A stretch of 32,371 nt of DNA from JBAWXE01 sp037144255 (GTDB lineage Bacteria > Bacteroidota > Bacteroidia > Chitinophagales > Chitinophagaceae), in assembly GCA_037144255.1 (NCBI GenBank), contig JBAWXE010000023.1, positions 1 to 32,371 of the forward strand, given 5' to 3'. Below, one piece after another: positions 9,180-18,021 of this stretch. Each line of letters starts with the position of its first letter. The first letter of the stretch is position 1. The notes beneath the pieces are model-generated. The model saw only the letters and a list, made by a program, of their open reading frames with translations, did not search any database and had not been told where the DNA came from. Position numbers and translations under genes: made by a program.

Positions 9180-10655
9180 ATGAGCAAAATTTTAACATCT
9201 CGAGAGAGCGATTATTCCCAATGGTATAATGACCTGATCATCAAAGGTGGATTAGCAGATTATTCTGCAGTGCGCGGATGTATGGTTATAAAACCATATG
9301 GATATGGATTGTGGGAGAATATGCGTGACCAACTGGATCGTATGTTTAAAGAAACAGGACATCAGAATGCTTACTTCCCCTTGTTCATACCCAAGAGTTT
9401 TTTGAGTAAAGAAGCCGCTCACGTAGAGGGCTTTGCCAAAGAGTGCGCAGTTGTAACCCATTATCGTCTGAAAAATGACCCTAATGGCGGAGGTGTTATT
9501 GTGGACCCTGAAGCTAAGCTGGAAGAAGAACTGATAGTAAGGCCAACATCTGAAACTATTATATGGAATACATATAAAGACTGGATACAATCTTATCGAG
9601 ATCTGCCATTGCTCATTAACCAATGGGCTAATGTAGTAAGATGGGAAATGCGTACCAGATTGTTTCTGCGTACTACGGAATTTTTGTGGCAGGAAGGTCA
9701 TACTGCGCATGCTACCAGACAAGAAGCGATAGAAGAAACAGAACGTATGCTGGATGTGTATGCCACATTTGCAGAAGAGTTTATGGCCATGCCTGTGATA
9801 CGTGGTGTAAAAAGTCCTAATGAGCGTTTTGCCGGTGCAGAAGAAACCTACTGCATAGAGGCTATGATGCAGGATGGTAAGGCACTGCAAGCAGGGACAT
9901 CTCACTTTCTGGGTCAGAATTTTGCTAAGGCATTTGATGTGACCTTTACAGATAAGGAAAATAAAATGGACCATGTGTGGGCAACATCCTGGGGGGTATC
10001 TACACGACTGATAGGAGCACTGGTGATGGCTCATAGCGATGATGACGGATTGGTATTGCCTCCAAAACTGGCACCACAACAAGTAGTGATAGTGCCAATA
10101 TATAAAGGTGAAGAAAGTAAGCAACGAATAGATGAAGCCGTGCAAACCATTATGAAGAGCCTGAAGGCAAAAGGTATACGAGTGAAGTATGATAATGATG
10201 ATGCTAACCGTCCGGGATGGAAGTTTGCTCAGTATGAGTTGTTGGGTGTGCCTATACGTATAGCGTTGGGATTGCGTGATCTGGATAACAATCTGGCAGA
10301 AGTGGCTAGACGAGATACAAAAGAAAAAGCTACTTATTCGTTGGAAGGTATTGCCGAAAATATAGAATCATTGCTGGCAGATATACAGAACAACATGTTT
10401 CTGAAAGCGATGAAATACAGAGACGAGCACATTACCCAAACAGACAATTGGGATGAGTTCGTTCAACTGCTGGATAGTAAGGGTGGCTTTATATCTGCAC
10501 ACTGGGATGGAACACCAGAAACAGAAGAGAAGATAAAAGGAATGACCAAGGCTACAATTCGTTGTATACCACTGAATAATGCACTGGAAGCAGGAAAGTG
10601 TATACTTACAGGTAATCCTTCAACACAAAGAGTGTTATTTGCGAGAGCCTATTAA
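9180..10655 (+). CDS. proS: Prolyl-tRNA synthetase, archaeal/eukaryal (type 3) form
   Basis: Charges tRNA-Pro with proline in the cytoplasm. The start is the ATG at 9180 (MSKILTSRES), giving 491 aa; the longer open frame upstream runs across the promoter and into the divergent neighbour. Class II core: RPTSETIIW (121-129), motif 2 around RWEMRTRLFLRTTEFLWQEGH (154 to 174; key residues R154, E156, R164, E167, E172), the proline-site segment QAGTSHFLGQNF (237-248), and motif 3 with GVSTRLIGAL (272-281). The anticodon-binding domain starts near 300. The bacterial editing (INS) insertion is absent, and the chain ends in ARAY, the C-terminal Tyr characteristic of the short ProS form common in Bacteroidota. 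It is a single gene with its own promoter, terminated by a hairpin shared with the convergent ligase gene. Confidence 0.95.
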   Translation: MSKILTSRESDYSQWYNDLIIKGGLADYSAVRGCMVIKPYGYGLWENMRDQLDRMFKETGHQNAYFPLFIPKSFLSKEAAHVEGFAKECAVVTHYRLKNDPNGGGVIVDPEAKLEEELIVRPTSETIIWNTYKDWIQSYRDLPLLINQWANVVRWEMRTRLFLRTTEFLWQEGHTAHATRQEAIEETERMLDVYATFAEEFMAMPVIRGVKSPNERFAGAEETYCIEAMMQDGKALQAGTSHFLGQNFAKAFDVTFTDKENKMDHVWATSWGVSTRLIGALVMAHSDDDGLVLPPKLAPQQVVIVPIYKGEESKQRIDEAVQTIMKSLKAKGIRVKYDNDDANRPGWKFAQYELLGVPIRIALGLRDLDNNLAEVARRDTKEKATYSLEGIAENIESLLADIQNNMFLKAMKYRDEHITQTDNWDEFVQLLDSKGGFISAHWDGTPETEEKIKGMTKATIRCIPLNNALEAGKCILTGNPSTQRVLFARAY

Positions 10656-10678
10656 TAATCTAAACATCATATTAATAT

Positions 10679-10710
10679 ATAAAAGGCATACTCTACAGTA
10701 TGCCTTTTAT
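10679..10710. terminator. Bidirectional terminator between proS and the acyl-CoA ligase
   Basis: A 12-bp perfect stem (ATAAAAGGCATA, 10679-10690, pairs with 10699-10710) with an 8-nt loop. It fills the gap between two convergent stop codons, with T-rich sequence on the exit side of each strand. Confidence 0.8.
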
Positions 10711-10711
10711 T

Positions 10712-12490
10712 TTAGTCCTGATACATAGCTTCTATAACGGAAGTGAATTTCTGTTCGATCGCTTTTCGTTTTATTTTGAGAGAAGGAGTGAGTTCACCTT
10801 CATCTACTGTCCATTCGGCAGGGAGAAGGGCAAATTTCTTTACCTGCTCAGGGTGGCTAAAAATAGGATTGTATTTATCTACTTGTTTCTGAATATGCTC
10901 GATGACCTGAGGTAGCTTGATCAGTTCTTTATTGTCGTCAGGTACATGGACTTTGGGGTGATTATCTTTCAGATGCTTGCGTATTTGCATGAAGCTAGGA
11001 ACAATCAATGCACTTACAAATTTGCGATTATTACCCACCACCATCATCTGCTCTATGAAAGGGCTTTCGCGCATTTTGTTCTCGATAGTTTGTGGAGCTA
11101 CATATTTGCCACCTGAGGTTTTGAATATTTCCTTTTTACGATCTGTGATCTTAAGGAAACGATCTTCGACCCATACCCCAATATCGCCGGTATGGAACCA
11201 GCCTCCTTCCATAACTTCTTGAGAGAGTTGAGGGCGTTTGTAGTACCCCATCATTACATTAGCCCCCTTACACAATATCTCTCCATCTTCGGCAATTTTT
11301 ACCTTTACATTATCTATAAGCGGACCTACGCTACCTATACGGCGGCCATCGCTTTCGAAGCGATTGACAGTGACAACAGGAGAGGTTTCGGTGAGACCGT
11401 AGCCCTCCATAATAACAATATTGGCAGCAGAGAATATACGAATGAGGCGTTCCTGACAAGCTGCAGAGCCGCTTACTATGGCCTTTACATTACCACCCAG
11501 GGCTTCGCGCCATTTATTAAATATGATCTTATTGGCAATGCTGAGTTGTATGCGATACCAAAGGCTTCCATGATTCACATTATCATACTTCTTGCCAAGT
11601 TCCAATGCCCAAAAGAACAATGCACGTTTAATGCCTTTAAGTTCTAAGGCGGTGGTCATGATGCGTTCGTATACTTTTTCTAGTAAGCGTGGTACAGTAG
11701 TAAATACCAATGGTTTTACTTCTTTCAGATTGGCACCAATAGCGTCCATACTTTCGGCATAGTATATAGATACCCCAGCATTCAGGTATATATAAGTAAC
11801 CATGCGTTCGAAAATGTGATTGAGCGGTAAGAAACTGAGTGCTTTGGAATGCTTGATAGCAAAAGTAAAAGCAGGCATTGAGTCGCGAATATTACTACAA
11901 ATATTATCATGACTGAGCATAACACCTTTAGGATCGCCGGTAGTGCCTGAGGTATAAATGATTGTAGCTAAAGTATCTGGATGAATGCGCTGTTGTAATG
12001 TTGTATCTGAATTAAGTTCTTTGTCTGTTAGTTCTTTCCAGTTGTTTACACCCTCTATACTATCGAAGGAATAAATGAATTTGAGTGTTGGCACAGTGGC
12101 AAAGGCATCCTTGAATCTATCATATAGTTCTTTATTAGCGAGGAATACAATGCGCACAGCAGCCTCGTTGAGAATAAATGCAATTTCTGTAGGACTGATA
12201 GTGGGATAGATAGGTGTTAATACAGCCCCAGTCATTTGAACTGCCAAGTCTGTAATAATCCATTCAGGTCTATTGGGAGAAATGATAGCGATCTTTTCTT
12301 GTACTTCGGGTTGTAATACTTCATTAGTTATGCCAATGGATAGGAGCCCTCCACTTAGTTTATTGGCAGTACCCCATACATCGCTGCAACTATAGGTGCG
12401 CCATTGCCCATTTTCTTTGGCAGCGAGCATGACAGCATTAGGTTCTTCTGCACTACGTTGCGCTACAATATCAAAGAGACGATCGATCAT
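10712..12490 (-). CDS. Long-chain fatty-acid--CoA ligase (AMP-forming)
   Basis: Activates fatty acids to acyl-CoA via an acyl-adenylate; a peripheral membrane or cytoplasmic enzyme feeding beta-oxidation or lipid synthesis. It has 592 aa, normal for the FadD/FAA1-like group. ANL superfamily motifs: P-loop YTSGTTGDPKGV (179-190), the NHIFER segment near 224-229, EGYGLTETSP (362-371), WFHTGD (431-436), the hinge TDRKKE (449-454), and a C-terminal GGKYVAP segment (460-466) containing the conserved Gly and the start of the mobile domain. The start ATG at 12490 is the first methionine in frame and aligns with the family N-terminus. Chain-length preference cannot be judged. It is divergent from the ABC operon and unlinked to other beta-oxidation genes except the thiolase about 16 kb away. 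Confidence 0.9.
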   Translation of the reverse strand: MIDRLFDIVAQRSAEEPNAVMLAAKENGQWRTYSCSDVWGTANKLSGGLLSIGITNEVLQPEVQEKIAIISPNRPEWIITDLAVQMTGAVLTPIYPTISPTEIAFILNEAAVRIVFLANKELYDRFKDAFATVPTLKFIYSFDSIEGVNNWKELTDKELNSDTTLQQRIHPDTLATIIYTSGTTGDPKGVMLSHDNICSNIRDSMPAFTFAIKHSKALSFLPLNHIFERMVTYIYLNAGVSIYYAESMDAIGANLKEVKPLVFTTVPRLLEKVYERIMTTALELKGIKRALFFWALELGKKYDNVNHGSLWYRIQLSIANKIIFNKWREALGGNVKAIVSGSAACQERLIRIFSAANIVIMEGYGLTETSPVVTVNRFESDGRRIGSVGPLIDNVKVKIAEDGEILCKGANVMMGYYKRPQLSQEVMEGGWFHTGDIGVWVEDRFLKITDRKKEIFKTSGGKYVAPQTIENKMRESPFIEQMMVVGNNRKFVSALIVPSFMQIRKHLKDNHPKVHVPDDNKELIKLPQVIEHIQKQVDKYNPIFSHPEQVKKFALLPAEWTVDEGELTPSLKIKRKAIEQKFTSVIEAMYQD

Positions 12491-12560
12491 TCTTAAATTT
12501 ACTGTTTTTAGATATACAAAAAAAGCATTTTAGCCATATCTTTTGGGAAGATGATTTCAG

Positions 12561-12568
12561 TACTTTTG
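12561..12568 (+). promoter_or_regulatory. Promoter -7 element for the ABC transporter pair
   Basis: TACTTTTG matches TAnnTTTG exactly and lies 38 bp before the ATG at 12607. No convincing -33 element is seen. Confidence 0.5.
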
Positions 12569-12606
12569 GAATGTAATAGAAATAATGCCTAAATATATAT
12601 GCCTAC

Positions 12607-13251
12607 ATGCAGTTGATATTGCAACAATTAATGCCAGTACCCATGCGAGATAGTGTGTTGTCTGTTAAATCAGGTATCTGGAGACAGACTTTGTCATTCA
12701 GTAAAGGGGACCAAGTTTTTGTAGAGGCACCCTCAGGTACCGGTAAAACAACCCTTATACATATGTTATATGCATTGCGTACTGACTATGAGGGGGAATT
12801 GCTATGGGATAAAAGAGAAGTAAAGAGCATAGACGCAGAACGCTTATCAGAACTCAGAGCGAAACATATCAGCGTTATATTTCAGGATATGAGGTTATTC
12901 CCTGAACTGACAGCGTGGGAAAATCTGGAAATAAAAAGAACATTATGCAACACAGTAAATGCCGAACAAGTTGGGAAATGGCTGCATAAGCTGGGGATAG
13001 GACACAAGAAAGATGCATTGGCCAGTACCTTATCTTATGGAGAACAACAGAGAATTTCTATTATACGAGCATTATTACAACCTTTTGATTGGTTGTTGAT
13101 GGACGAGCCTTTCAGTCATTTAGATAAAGAAAATATCAAAAAGTCAATAGCACTCATCAGTGAAGTGGTTCAAGAGAATAAGGCAGGGCTGATATTGGCA
13201 GACCTTGACGAGAATCATTATTTCAACTATACCAAAACCATAATGCTGTGA
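12607..13251 (+). CDS. ABC transporter ATP-binding protein (LolD/MacB-like), H-loop variant
   Basis: Nucleotide-binding subunit of the two-gene transporter with the next gene; 214 aa. Motifs: Walker A APSGTGKTT (41-49), Q-loop glutamine Q93 in VIFQDMRLFPE, signature LSYGEQQR (142-149; the third Gly of LSGGQ is Tyr), Walker B WLLMDEP with D166 and catalytic E167, and D-loop SHLD (170-173). The switch histidine is missing: where THDE is expected the sequence reads DLDE (199-202), so Leu200 replaces His. The protein belongs by sequence to the MacB/LolD/FtsE group, whose members often power mechanotransmission rather than import. The overlap GTGA with the permease start implies translational coupling. 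The substrate is unknown. Confidence 0.85.
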   Translation: MQLILQQLMPVPMRDSVLSVKSGIWRQTLSFSKGDQVFVEAPSGTGKTTLIHMLYALRTDYEGELLWDKREVKSIDAERLSELRAKHISVIFQDMRLFPELTAWENLEIKRTLCNTVNAEQVGKWLHKLGIGHKKDALASTLSYGEQQRISIIRALLQPFDWLLMDEPFSHLDKENIKKSIALISEVVQENKAGLILADLDENHYFNYTKTIML

Positions 13252-14450
13252 GTGCTGACACACCCAAATATCTGTTGAGGAAATTGCTGCTTAGAAGTAG
13301 TGGTGCATCCCGATTGTGGGCAGCGTGGTTGTCTTTGTGTGTAGGTACTATATTATTGTTACTATCTTTAATGATATGGTGGAATTTCAGAGAACTATTG
13401 CAAGGAAAAAGTAACGAAGATAGTTTGGGTAGTAGTTTTATTACTATAAGTAAAACTGTGACTGACGACAATATGGGTAATCCAAAAGCTACCTTGTTCA
13501 CTACTACTGATATAGCAGAGTTGCAAACACAAAAGCAGGTACAGGAAGTAGGTGCATTAGTATCAAATCACTTCCCTGTAATAGCAAGTACCAAAGGCTC
13601 TTTAGGTTTTTCGACAGAGATGTTCCTTGAGGCAGTGCCTGATCATTTTATAGATAAAAGACCAGGAGAGTGGAACTGGAAAGAAGGGGATACACAAGTA
13701 CCCATTATTCTATCAACTGAGTTTTTGAATTTGTATAATTATGGGTTTGCCTTGAGTCAGGGATTGCCTCAGTTATCACAAACATCTATAAAGACCATCA
13801 CATTTAATCTGACAGTAGGTGAGGGTGATGTGAAAGATACTTATACAGGACATGTAACAGGATTTTCCGACAGGATAACGTCAGTATTAGTGCCTGAATC
13901 TTTTATACAATATGCTAATATTAAATATGGTCATCATGCAACAAGTGAAGCATCACAATTGATATTGAAAGTGAAAGATCCATCAGATAAGGAATTTGTG
14001 GATTATTTGCAGTCGCATAAATATAGCACTAATGCAGAACAACTGAGATGGAGCAAAATGAGAGCTATTGTAGATGTGATATCTGGGACTACAGGTTTAC
14101 TTGCACTGTTGTTGATGGGAATAGGTACAATTGTGTTCATTCTGTTTATAGAGCTTACTATGGCTAATGCACAACAATCAATAGTGCTATTACTACAGAT
14201 AGGATATAGCCCCCGTTATATTAGTACATTTATGCTAGGGAAATTTGTACCATTATTACTCAGTGCTATATTAATAGCAGTTGGGGTGGCAATTAGTGCC
14301 CAAATAGCCTTATCTATATGGGCGCAACCTATGATGCTCAGAATATCCATGTTGCTAGGTTGGCCAATTTGGCTGGTAGTTATATTCAGTGCCGGTTTAT
14401 TAATGTTGCAGGTGAAAAAAGCAGTAGTGAATGCACTGAAGAAAGTATGA
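13248..14450 (+). CDS. FtsX/MacB-type ABC transporter permease
   Basis: Membrane partner of the preceding ATPase; 400 aa. Topology read from hydrophobicity: a first membrane helix at about 22-46, a large extracytoplasmic domain of about 230 residues (roughly 50-275), then three helices near 278-302, 325-352 and 365-388, with a basic tail ending KKAVVNALKKV. Four helices with one large periplasmic domain is the MacB/FtsX fold. The start is GTG at 13248, overlapping the ATPase stop as GTGA; there is no ATG close by in frame, and the N-terminus MSADTPKYLLRKLLLRS is what these permeases show before helix 1. No terminator is evident before guaB, which has its own promoter. Role unknown; lipoprotein handling or cell-wall hydrolase control are possibilities based on the family only. 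Confidence 0.83.
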   Translation: MSADTPKYLLRKLLLRSSGASRLWAAWLSLCVGTILLLLSLMIWWNFRELLQGKSNEDSLGSSFITISKTVTDDNMGNPKATLFTTTDIAELQTQKQVQEVGALVSNHFPVIASTKGSLGFSTEMFLEAVPDHFIDKRPGEWNWKEGDTQVPIILSTEFLNLYNYGFALSQGLPQLSQTSIKTITFNLTVGEGDVKDTYTGHVTGFSDRITSVLVPESFIQYANIKYGHHATSEASQLILKVKDPSDKEFVDYLQSHKYSTNAEQLRWSKMRAIVDVISGTTGLLALLLMGIGTIVFILFIELTMANAQQSIVLLLQIGYSPRYISTFMLGKFVPLLLSAILIAVGVAISAQIALSIWAQPMMLRISMLLGWPIWLVVIFSAGLLMLQVKKAVVNALKKV

Positions 14451-14591
14451 TATGTGGATGTTTGTAATGGAAAAATTGGCGTACGTTAATGGAATAATAT
14501 TGTTTTTAACAATTTTGGATCATTCAAATGTATTGTGGTAAAGGCTTTGAGGGGATTGTGGCAGTTTTTTTATTTTTTCATTCCCGTGTTA

Positions 14592-14600
14592 TATCTTTGC
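14592..14600 (+). promoter_or_regulatory. Promoter -7 element abutting the guaB start codon
   Basis: TATCTTTGC matches TAnnTTTGY exactly. It ends only 2 nt before the guaB ATG at 14603. Given the usual position of this box, transcription would begin at or next to the A of the ATG, so a leaderless mRNA is predicted. No -33 element is evident at normal spacing. Confidence 0.5.
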
Positions 14601-14602
14601 AC

Positions 14603-16072
14603 ATGGCTGCAAAATCTAAGTTCTACGGAGAAGGCCTCACATTCGATGATGTGCTTCTCGTACCTGCTTACTCTAATGTACTACCACGCGAAGTAAGCCT
14701 TGACACACAACTCACAAAAGACATACGTCTGCACATTCCTATGATGTCTGCTGCAATGGATACTGTTACAGAGGATCGTTTGGCAATTGCTTTGGCACAT
14801 GAAGGCGGTATTGGTATTCTGCATAAGAATATGAGTATTGAGCATCAGGCAGAGCTGGTGCGTAAAGTAAAGCGCTCTGAAAGTGGTTTGATCACTGATC
14901 CGATCACTCTTACACCTGAAGCAACAGTAGGAGATGCACAACGCATTATGAAGGAGAATAAAATAGGTGGTATACCAATAGTAGATGGCAAAAACAAATT
15001 GGTAGGTATACTTACAAATCGAGATATGCGATTTGAAAAAAATGCAAAAAAGAAAGTAAGCGAGATAATGACCAAGGACAAACTGGTAACTGCCCCTGCA
15101 GGTACTACAATGGCCAAGGCAGAACACATACTGGAAGAATATAAAATTGAAAAATTACCTATAGTAGATAAAACAGGCAAACTGATAGGGCTTATTACAT
15201 TTAGAGATGTGGTACATCTAAAAAGTCATCCATTTGCATGTAAGGATACCATGGGGCGTTTATTAGTAGGTGCTGCAGTTGGTATTACCTCAGATACATT
15301 AGATAGAGTTGCTGCACTCAAGAATGCAGGTGTAGATGTGATCACATTAGATAGTGCACATGGACATTCTCAGGGGGTGATAGATATGCTTAAGCTGGTG
15401 AAAAAATCCTTCAAAACGGTACAAGTAATAGCAGGTAATGTAGCTACAGCAGAGGGTGCAAAAGCACTGGCTACAGCGGGTGCAGATGCTGTGAAAGTAG
15501 GAGTTGGGCCAGGAAGCATCTGTACTACACGTATAGTAACAGGTGCAGGTGCTCCACAGCTTACAGCTGTAATGGAGGCTGCACAAGCGCTTAAGAAATT
15601 AGGCATACCTGTGATAGCAGATGGTGGTATACGTTATACCGGTGATATGGTAAAGGCAATAGCAGCAGGTGCCTCTTGCGTAATGGCAGGATCAATATTT
15701 GCCGGTACAGAAGAAAGTCCTGGAGAAACCATCATATATGAAGGGCGTAAATTCAAGTCTTATCGTGGTATGGGATCAGTAGAGGCTATGCAGGAAGGAT
15801 CGAAGGACCGTTACTTCCAGGATATGGAAGCAGATGTTAAGAAGCTGGTACCTGAGGGTATTGTAGGACGTGTGCCATACAAGGGTATGCTGAGTGAGGT
15901 GGTTCAACAGTTTGTGGGTGGCTTACGTGCTGGAATGGGCTACTGTGGAGCTAAGGATGTTAAGACATTACAAGACGAAGCCCAGTTCATTCGTATCACA
16001 CAAGCATCAATGGCTGAGAGTCATCCGCATGACATTGTGATCACAAAAGAAGCACCTAACTATAGCAGATAA
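14603..16072 (+). CDS. guaB: Inosine-5'-monophosphate dehydrogenase
   Basis: Oxidises IMP to XMP with NAD+, the committed step of guanine nucleotide synthesis. 489 aa from the ATG at 14603; the open frame continues 25 codons upstream but homologues begin at MAAKSKFYGEGLTFDDVLL. The (beta/alpha)8 barrel is interrupted by two CBS domains (about 97-150 and 155-210). The catalytic loop is VGPGSICTTR with Cys307; the IMP phosphate and substrate sites include DGGIRYTGD and YRGMGSVEAM; the mobile flap carries DRYFQ with Arg403-Tyr404, equivalent to E. coli Arg401-Tyr402, and EGIVGRVPYKG. All catalytic residues are present. It is monocistronic, followed by a very strong hairpin, and guaA is not in the window. 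Confidence 0.96.
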   Translation: MAAKSKFYGEGLTFDDVLLVPAYSNVLPREVSLDTQLTKDIRLHIPMMSAAMDTVTEDRLAIALAHEGGIGILHKNMSIEHQAELVRKVKRSESGLITDPITLTPEATVGDAQRIMKENKIGGIPIVDGKNKLVGILTNRDMRFEKNAKKKVSEIMTKDKLVTAPAGTTMAKAEHILEEYKIEKLPIVDKTGKLIGLITFRDVVHLKSHPFACKDTMGRLLVGAAVGITSDTLDRVAALKNAGVDVITLDSAHGHSQGVIDMLKLVKKSFKTVQVIAGNVATAEGAKALATAGADAVKVGVGPGSICTTRIVTGAGAPQLTAVMEAAQALKKLGIPVIADGGIRYTGDMVKAIAAGASCVMAGSIFAGTEESPGETIIYEGRKFKSYRGMGSVEAMQEGSKDRYFQDMEADVKKLVPEGIVGRVPYKGMLSEVVQQFVGGLRAGMGYCGAKDVKTLQDEAQFIRITQASMAESHPHDIVITKEAPNYSR

Positions 16073-16085
16073 TTGTAGCAGGAAT

Positions 16086-16137
16086 CTTTAATAAAAGAGA
16101 AAGGTTGCCATATGGCAACCTTTCTCTTTTATTAAAG
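16086..16137. terminator. Long bidirectional terminator after guaB
   Basis: A perfect 52-bp palindrome (26 bp each side of the centre CCATATGG, at 16111/16112) with GC-rich middle arms and A/T-rich outer arms. It separates the convergent guaB and the serine hydrolase gene. In RNA the hairpin would have a minimal loop around CATATG. Confidence 0.85.
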
Positions 16138-16150
16138 TTGAATAAGTTGA

Positions 16151-17344
16151 TTATCCGCCTGTATCAAATTCACCGGACATTGGAGTATTTCTAACAATGC
16201 TCAGTATTACTGGGGCTTGATGGTAAATGCTATTGTTGAATTTGTTGCCTAAAACAATGATGGTGAAATTATCTTGAATAAAGCGATAAAATGAAGTGTT
16301 ATTACCATGCCACCATCCATTGTGATATATTACTTTACCTCCATTTGGGAAACATAGCATTCTCCATCCTAAACCATAATTCTTAACTCCTTTTTTCTCG
16401 TGAGAATATGGAGTGTAAGCCATATCCAAAGTTTCCTGACTAAGAAGACTGTTGTTATAGAACGACTGATCCCAACGATACATATCTTCTACAGTGCTAT
16501 AGATTCCTTTATCGCCATATACCCCATCAGAGAAAACTATAGGTTCGCGTCTCCAGTTGTATTTGTAACTGACAGTAGTGCCAGTAGGTGCATCCGTAGC
16601 AGGATTGAATACAAAAGAGCTAGCCATGCCTAATGGCTCGAATACATAATGGCGCATGAAATCTCTGTAATTCATTTCTGTTACTTTCTCAATGATAGAA
16701 GCTAGTGTAGCATAATTAGTGTTACTATATTTGAAACGAGTATTGGGTCTGAACTCCAATGGTGGTTTATGTGCAGTCATTAGTTTCTGTAGATCGGCAT
16801 TATACATAGGTCTTCTTTCGTCACCCCAAAACTGTGGTGCCCAGTGTGTATAATCAGGCAAGCCAGACCTGTGGCACAGGAGCATTTTTATAGTTATATT
16901 CGGGTAAGGGAATTCCTTGATATATTTTTGAACAGGATCTTCAATATTCAAATATCTGTGTTGATTGAGAAACATAATCACTGCGCCAGTAAAAGTTTTT
17001 GACACAGAAGCTAATTGTACGCCGCAGTGTGAAGTTAATTTATCACGTTTCTCGTAATTGCAATACCCGAAATAACGCTCGTATAATATTTTACCCTTAT
17101 AGCCAACTAATACACTACCATTAAAACCAGCATGGGATTGTTTTACATAGAAAGAATCCAGGCGACGAACTAATTTTTTGGTTTCTGCATTATTTGTATC
17201 AGCATAAAGAAGCTGAATTGGGGATAATTTTTTCACCTCGTTGAAAGGAGGTGAAGCATGTGCCGTATTTTCCTTAGAGTGACAAGCAAAAAGTATAACG
17301 GATAATATTATAAATGCAAAATAAGTTTGATTGGTATGACGCAT
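16151..17344 (-). CDS. Serine hydrolase lipoprotein, class C beta-lactamase / penicillin-binding fold
   Basis: Predicted envelope lipoprotein of 397 aa. The start is the ATG at 17344; a TTG four codons upstream also opens the frame but adds nothing. Residues 1-21 form a lipoprotein signal ending LFAC, with Cys21 as the acylated residue. Catalytic motifs of the class C beta-lactamase family: SxxK as SVSK (113-116), YxN as YSN (206-208), and HNG (341-343) in the KTG position. These proteins act as D,D-peptidases, esterases or peptidases; the substrate cannot be deduced, and beta-lactam resistance should not be assumed. It is last in a four-gene leftward run (TlpA, FUSC, AcpH, this gene) with gaps of 32-49 bp, suggesting one transcript. 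Confidence 0.88.
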   Translation of the reverse strand: MRHTNQTYFAFIILSVILFACHSKENTAHASPPFNEVKKLSPIQLLYADTNNAETKKLVRRLDSFYVKQSHAGFNGSVLVGYKGKILYERYFGYCNYEKRDKLTSHCGVQLASVSKTFTGAVIMFLNQHRYLNIEDPVQKYIKEFPYPNITIKMLLCHRSGLPDYTHWAPQFWGDERRPMYNADLQKLMTAHKPPLEFRPNTRFKYSNTNYATLASIIEKVTEMNYRDFMRHYVFEPLGMASSFVFNPATDAPTGTTVSYKYNWRREPIVFSDGVYGDKGIYSTVEDMYRWDQSFYNNSLLSQETLDMAYTPYSHEKKGVKNYGLGWRMLCFPNGGKVIYHNGWWHGNNTSFYRFIQDNFTIIVLGNKFNNSIYHQAPVILSIVRNTPMSGEFDTGG

Positions 17345-17393
17345 ATTTCTTATCAAAAATCTTATACAAAGTTATGGGTGGTATTCTGCAAGT

Positions 17394-17981
17394 TTACTGA
17401 CCTAATTCTAGTTTAACAAATTTAATAACATCATCGATGAATTCATAATAACACTGAGCTATTTCATAATATCGTATAACGAAGGTTTTATACGCATTGT
17501 CTACGGGAGGGATATACTTAGCTCTACGTTCTAGCCCATGCAGGGAGCGGTCCATACCCTTCATTGTACGGTAATTATATAACCAGTCATCTTTTCGCAT
17601 ATAGGGAAAATAGTTTGCAAATACCTGAGGAAAGTGCTCCGACTGATTTTGTAAAATTGTGTATGTTTTTTTAGAGAAGTCTAACAATGCAGCTTCATTT
17701 GCAAATAATTTGGGATCATTGGCCAAATAATGGTCGTAAAGGCTATCCATAATTGCTCCTGAGTATAGTCTATAATCTGCTCTAAACCATACTTTGGCTC
17801 TTTTAGTAGCAGGGTGAGTATCTGTAAATCCATCAATTTTGCGATGTAACTCTATACCTTTTCTGATACCTGCCGGAAATGCTTCAAGAGCTATTTTGCC
17901 TTTAACATGATCAGCAATCATATTACCGGTAAGTATCTCTTCATCGCCAAATGAGAGGAAAGCATGTCCCAAATAATTCAT
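17394..17981 (-). CDS. acpH: Acyl carrier protein phosphodiesterase (AcpH family)
   Basis: By family, hydrolyses the 4'-phosphopantetheine arm from holo-ACP, giving apo-ACP. 195 aa, close to the 193 aa of E. coli AcpH. The N-terminal signature is MNYLGHAFLS, followed by LTGNMIADHVKGK, GIELHRKIDGFTDTHP (about 42-57) and RADYRLYSGAIMDSLYDHYLA, which carry the conserved His/Asp residues of this HD-like metal-dependent fold. Bacteroidota members are usually labelled only by the family (DUF479/ACP phosphodiesterase). The start ATG at 17981 coincides with the family N-terminus. It sits 40 bp after the FUSC gene and 49 bp before the serine hydrolase in the same direction. Confidence 0.88.
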   Translation of the reverse strand: MNYLGHAFLSFGDEEILTGNMIADHVKGKIALEAFPAGIRKGIELHRKIDGFTDTHPATKRAKVWFRADYRLYSGAIMDSLYDHYLANDPKLFANEAALLDFSKKTYTILQNQSEHFPQVFANYFPYMRKDDWLYNYRTMKGMDRSLHGLERRAKYIPPVDNAYKTFVIRYYEIAQCYYEFIDDVIKFVKLELGQ

Positions 17982-18021
17982 AATGTAAAAGTGACGATTT
18001 ATATATGAATAGCAAAAAATA

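Noticed and set aside
9252..10145. A 297-codon open frame on the minus strand inside proS
   Set aside because: It is fully antisense to a highly conserved synthetase, its translation is rich in Cys, His, Phe and Tyr with no motif, and there is no promoter. It is a shadow of proS codon usage.
11192..11647. A 151-codon plus-strand frame inside the acyl-CoA ligase gene
   Set aside because: Antisense shadow of a conserved ANL enzyme; no recognisable domain or start context.
14681..15180. Two overlapping minus-strand frames inside guaB
   Set aside because: Both are antisense to conserved IMPDH sequence, with low-complexity Cys/Ile/Ser translations and no supporting signals.
16151..17344. Beta-lactamase resistance gene
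   Set aside because: SxxK and YxN motifs alone define a very broad serine-hydrolase fold; the HNG third motif and lipoprotein signal give no evidence of beta-lactam hydrolysis.
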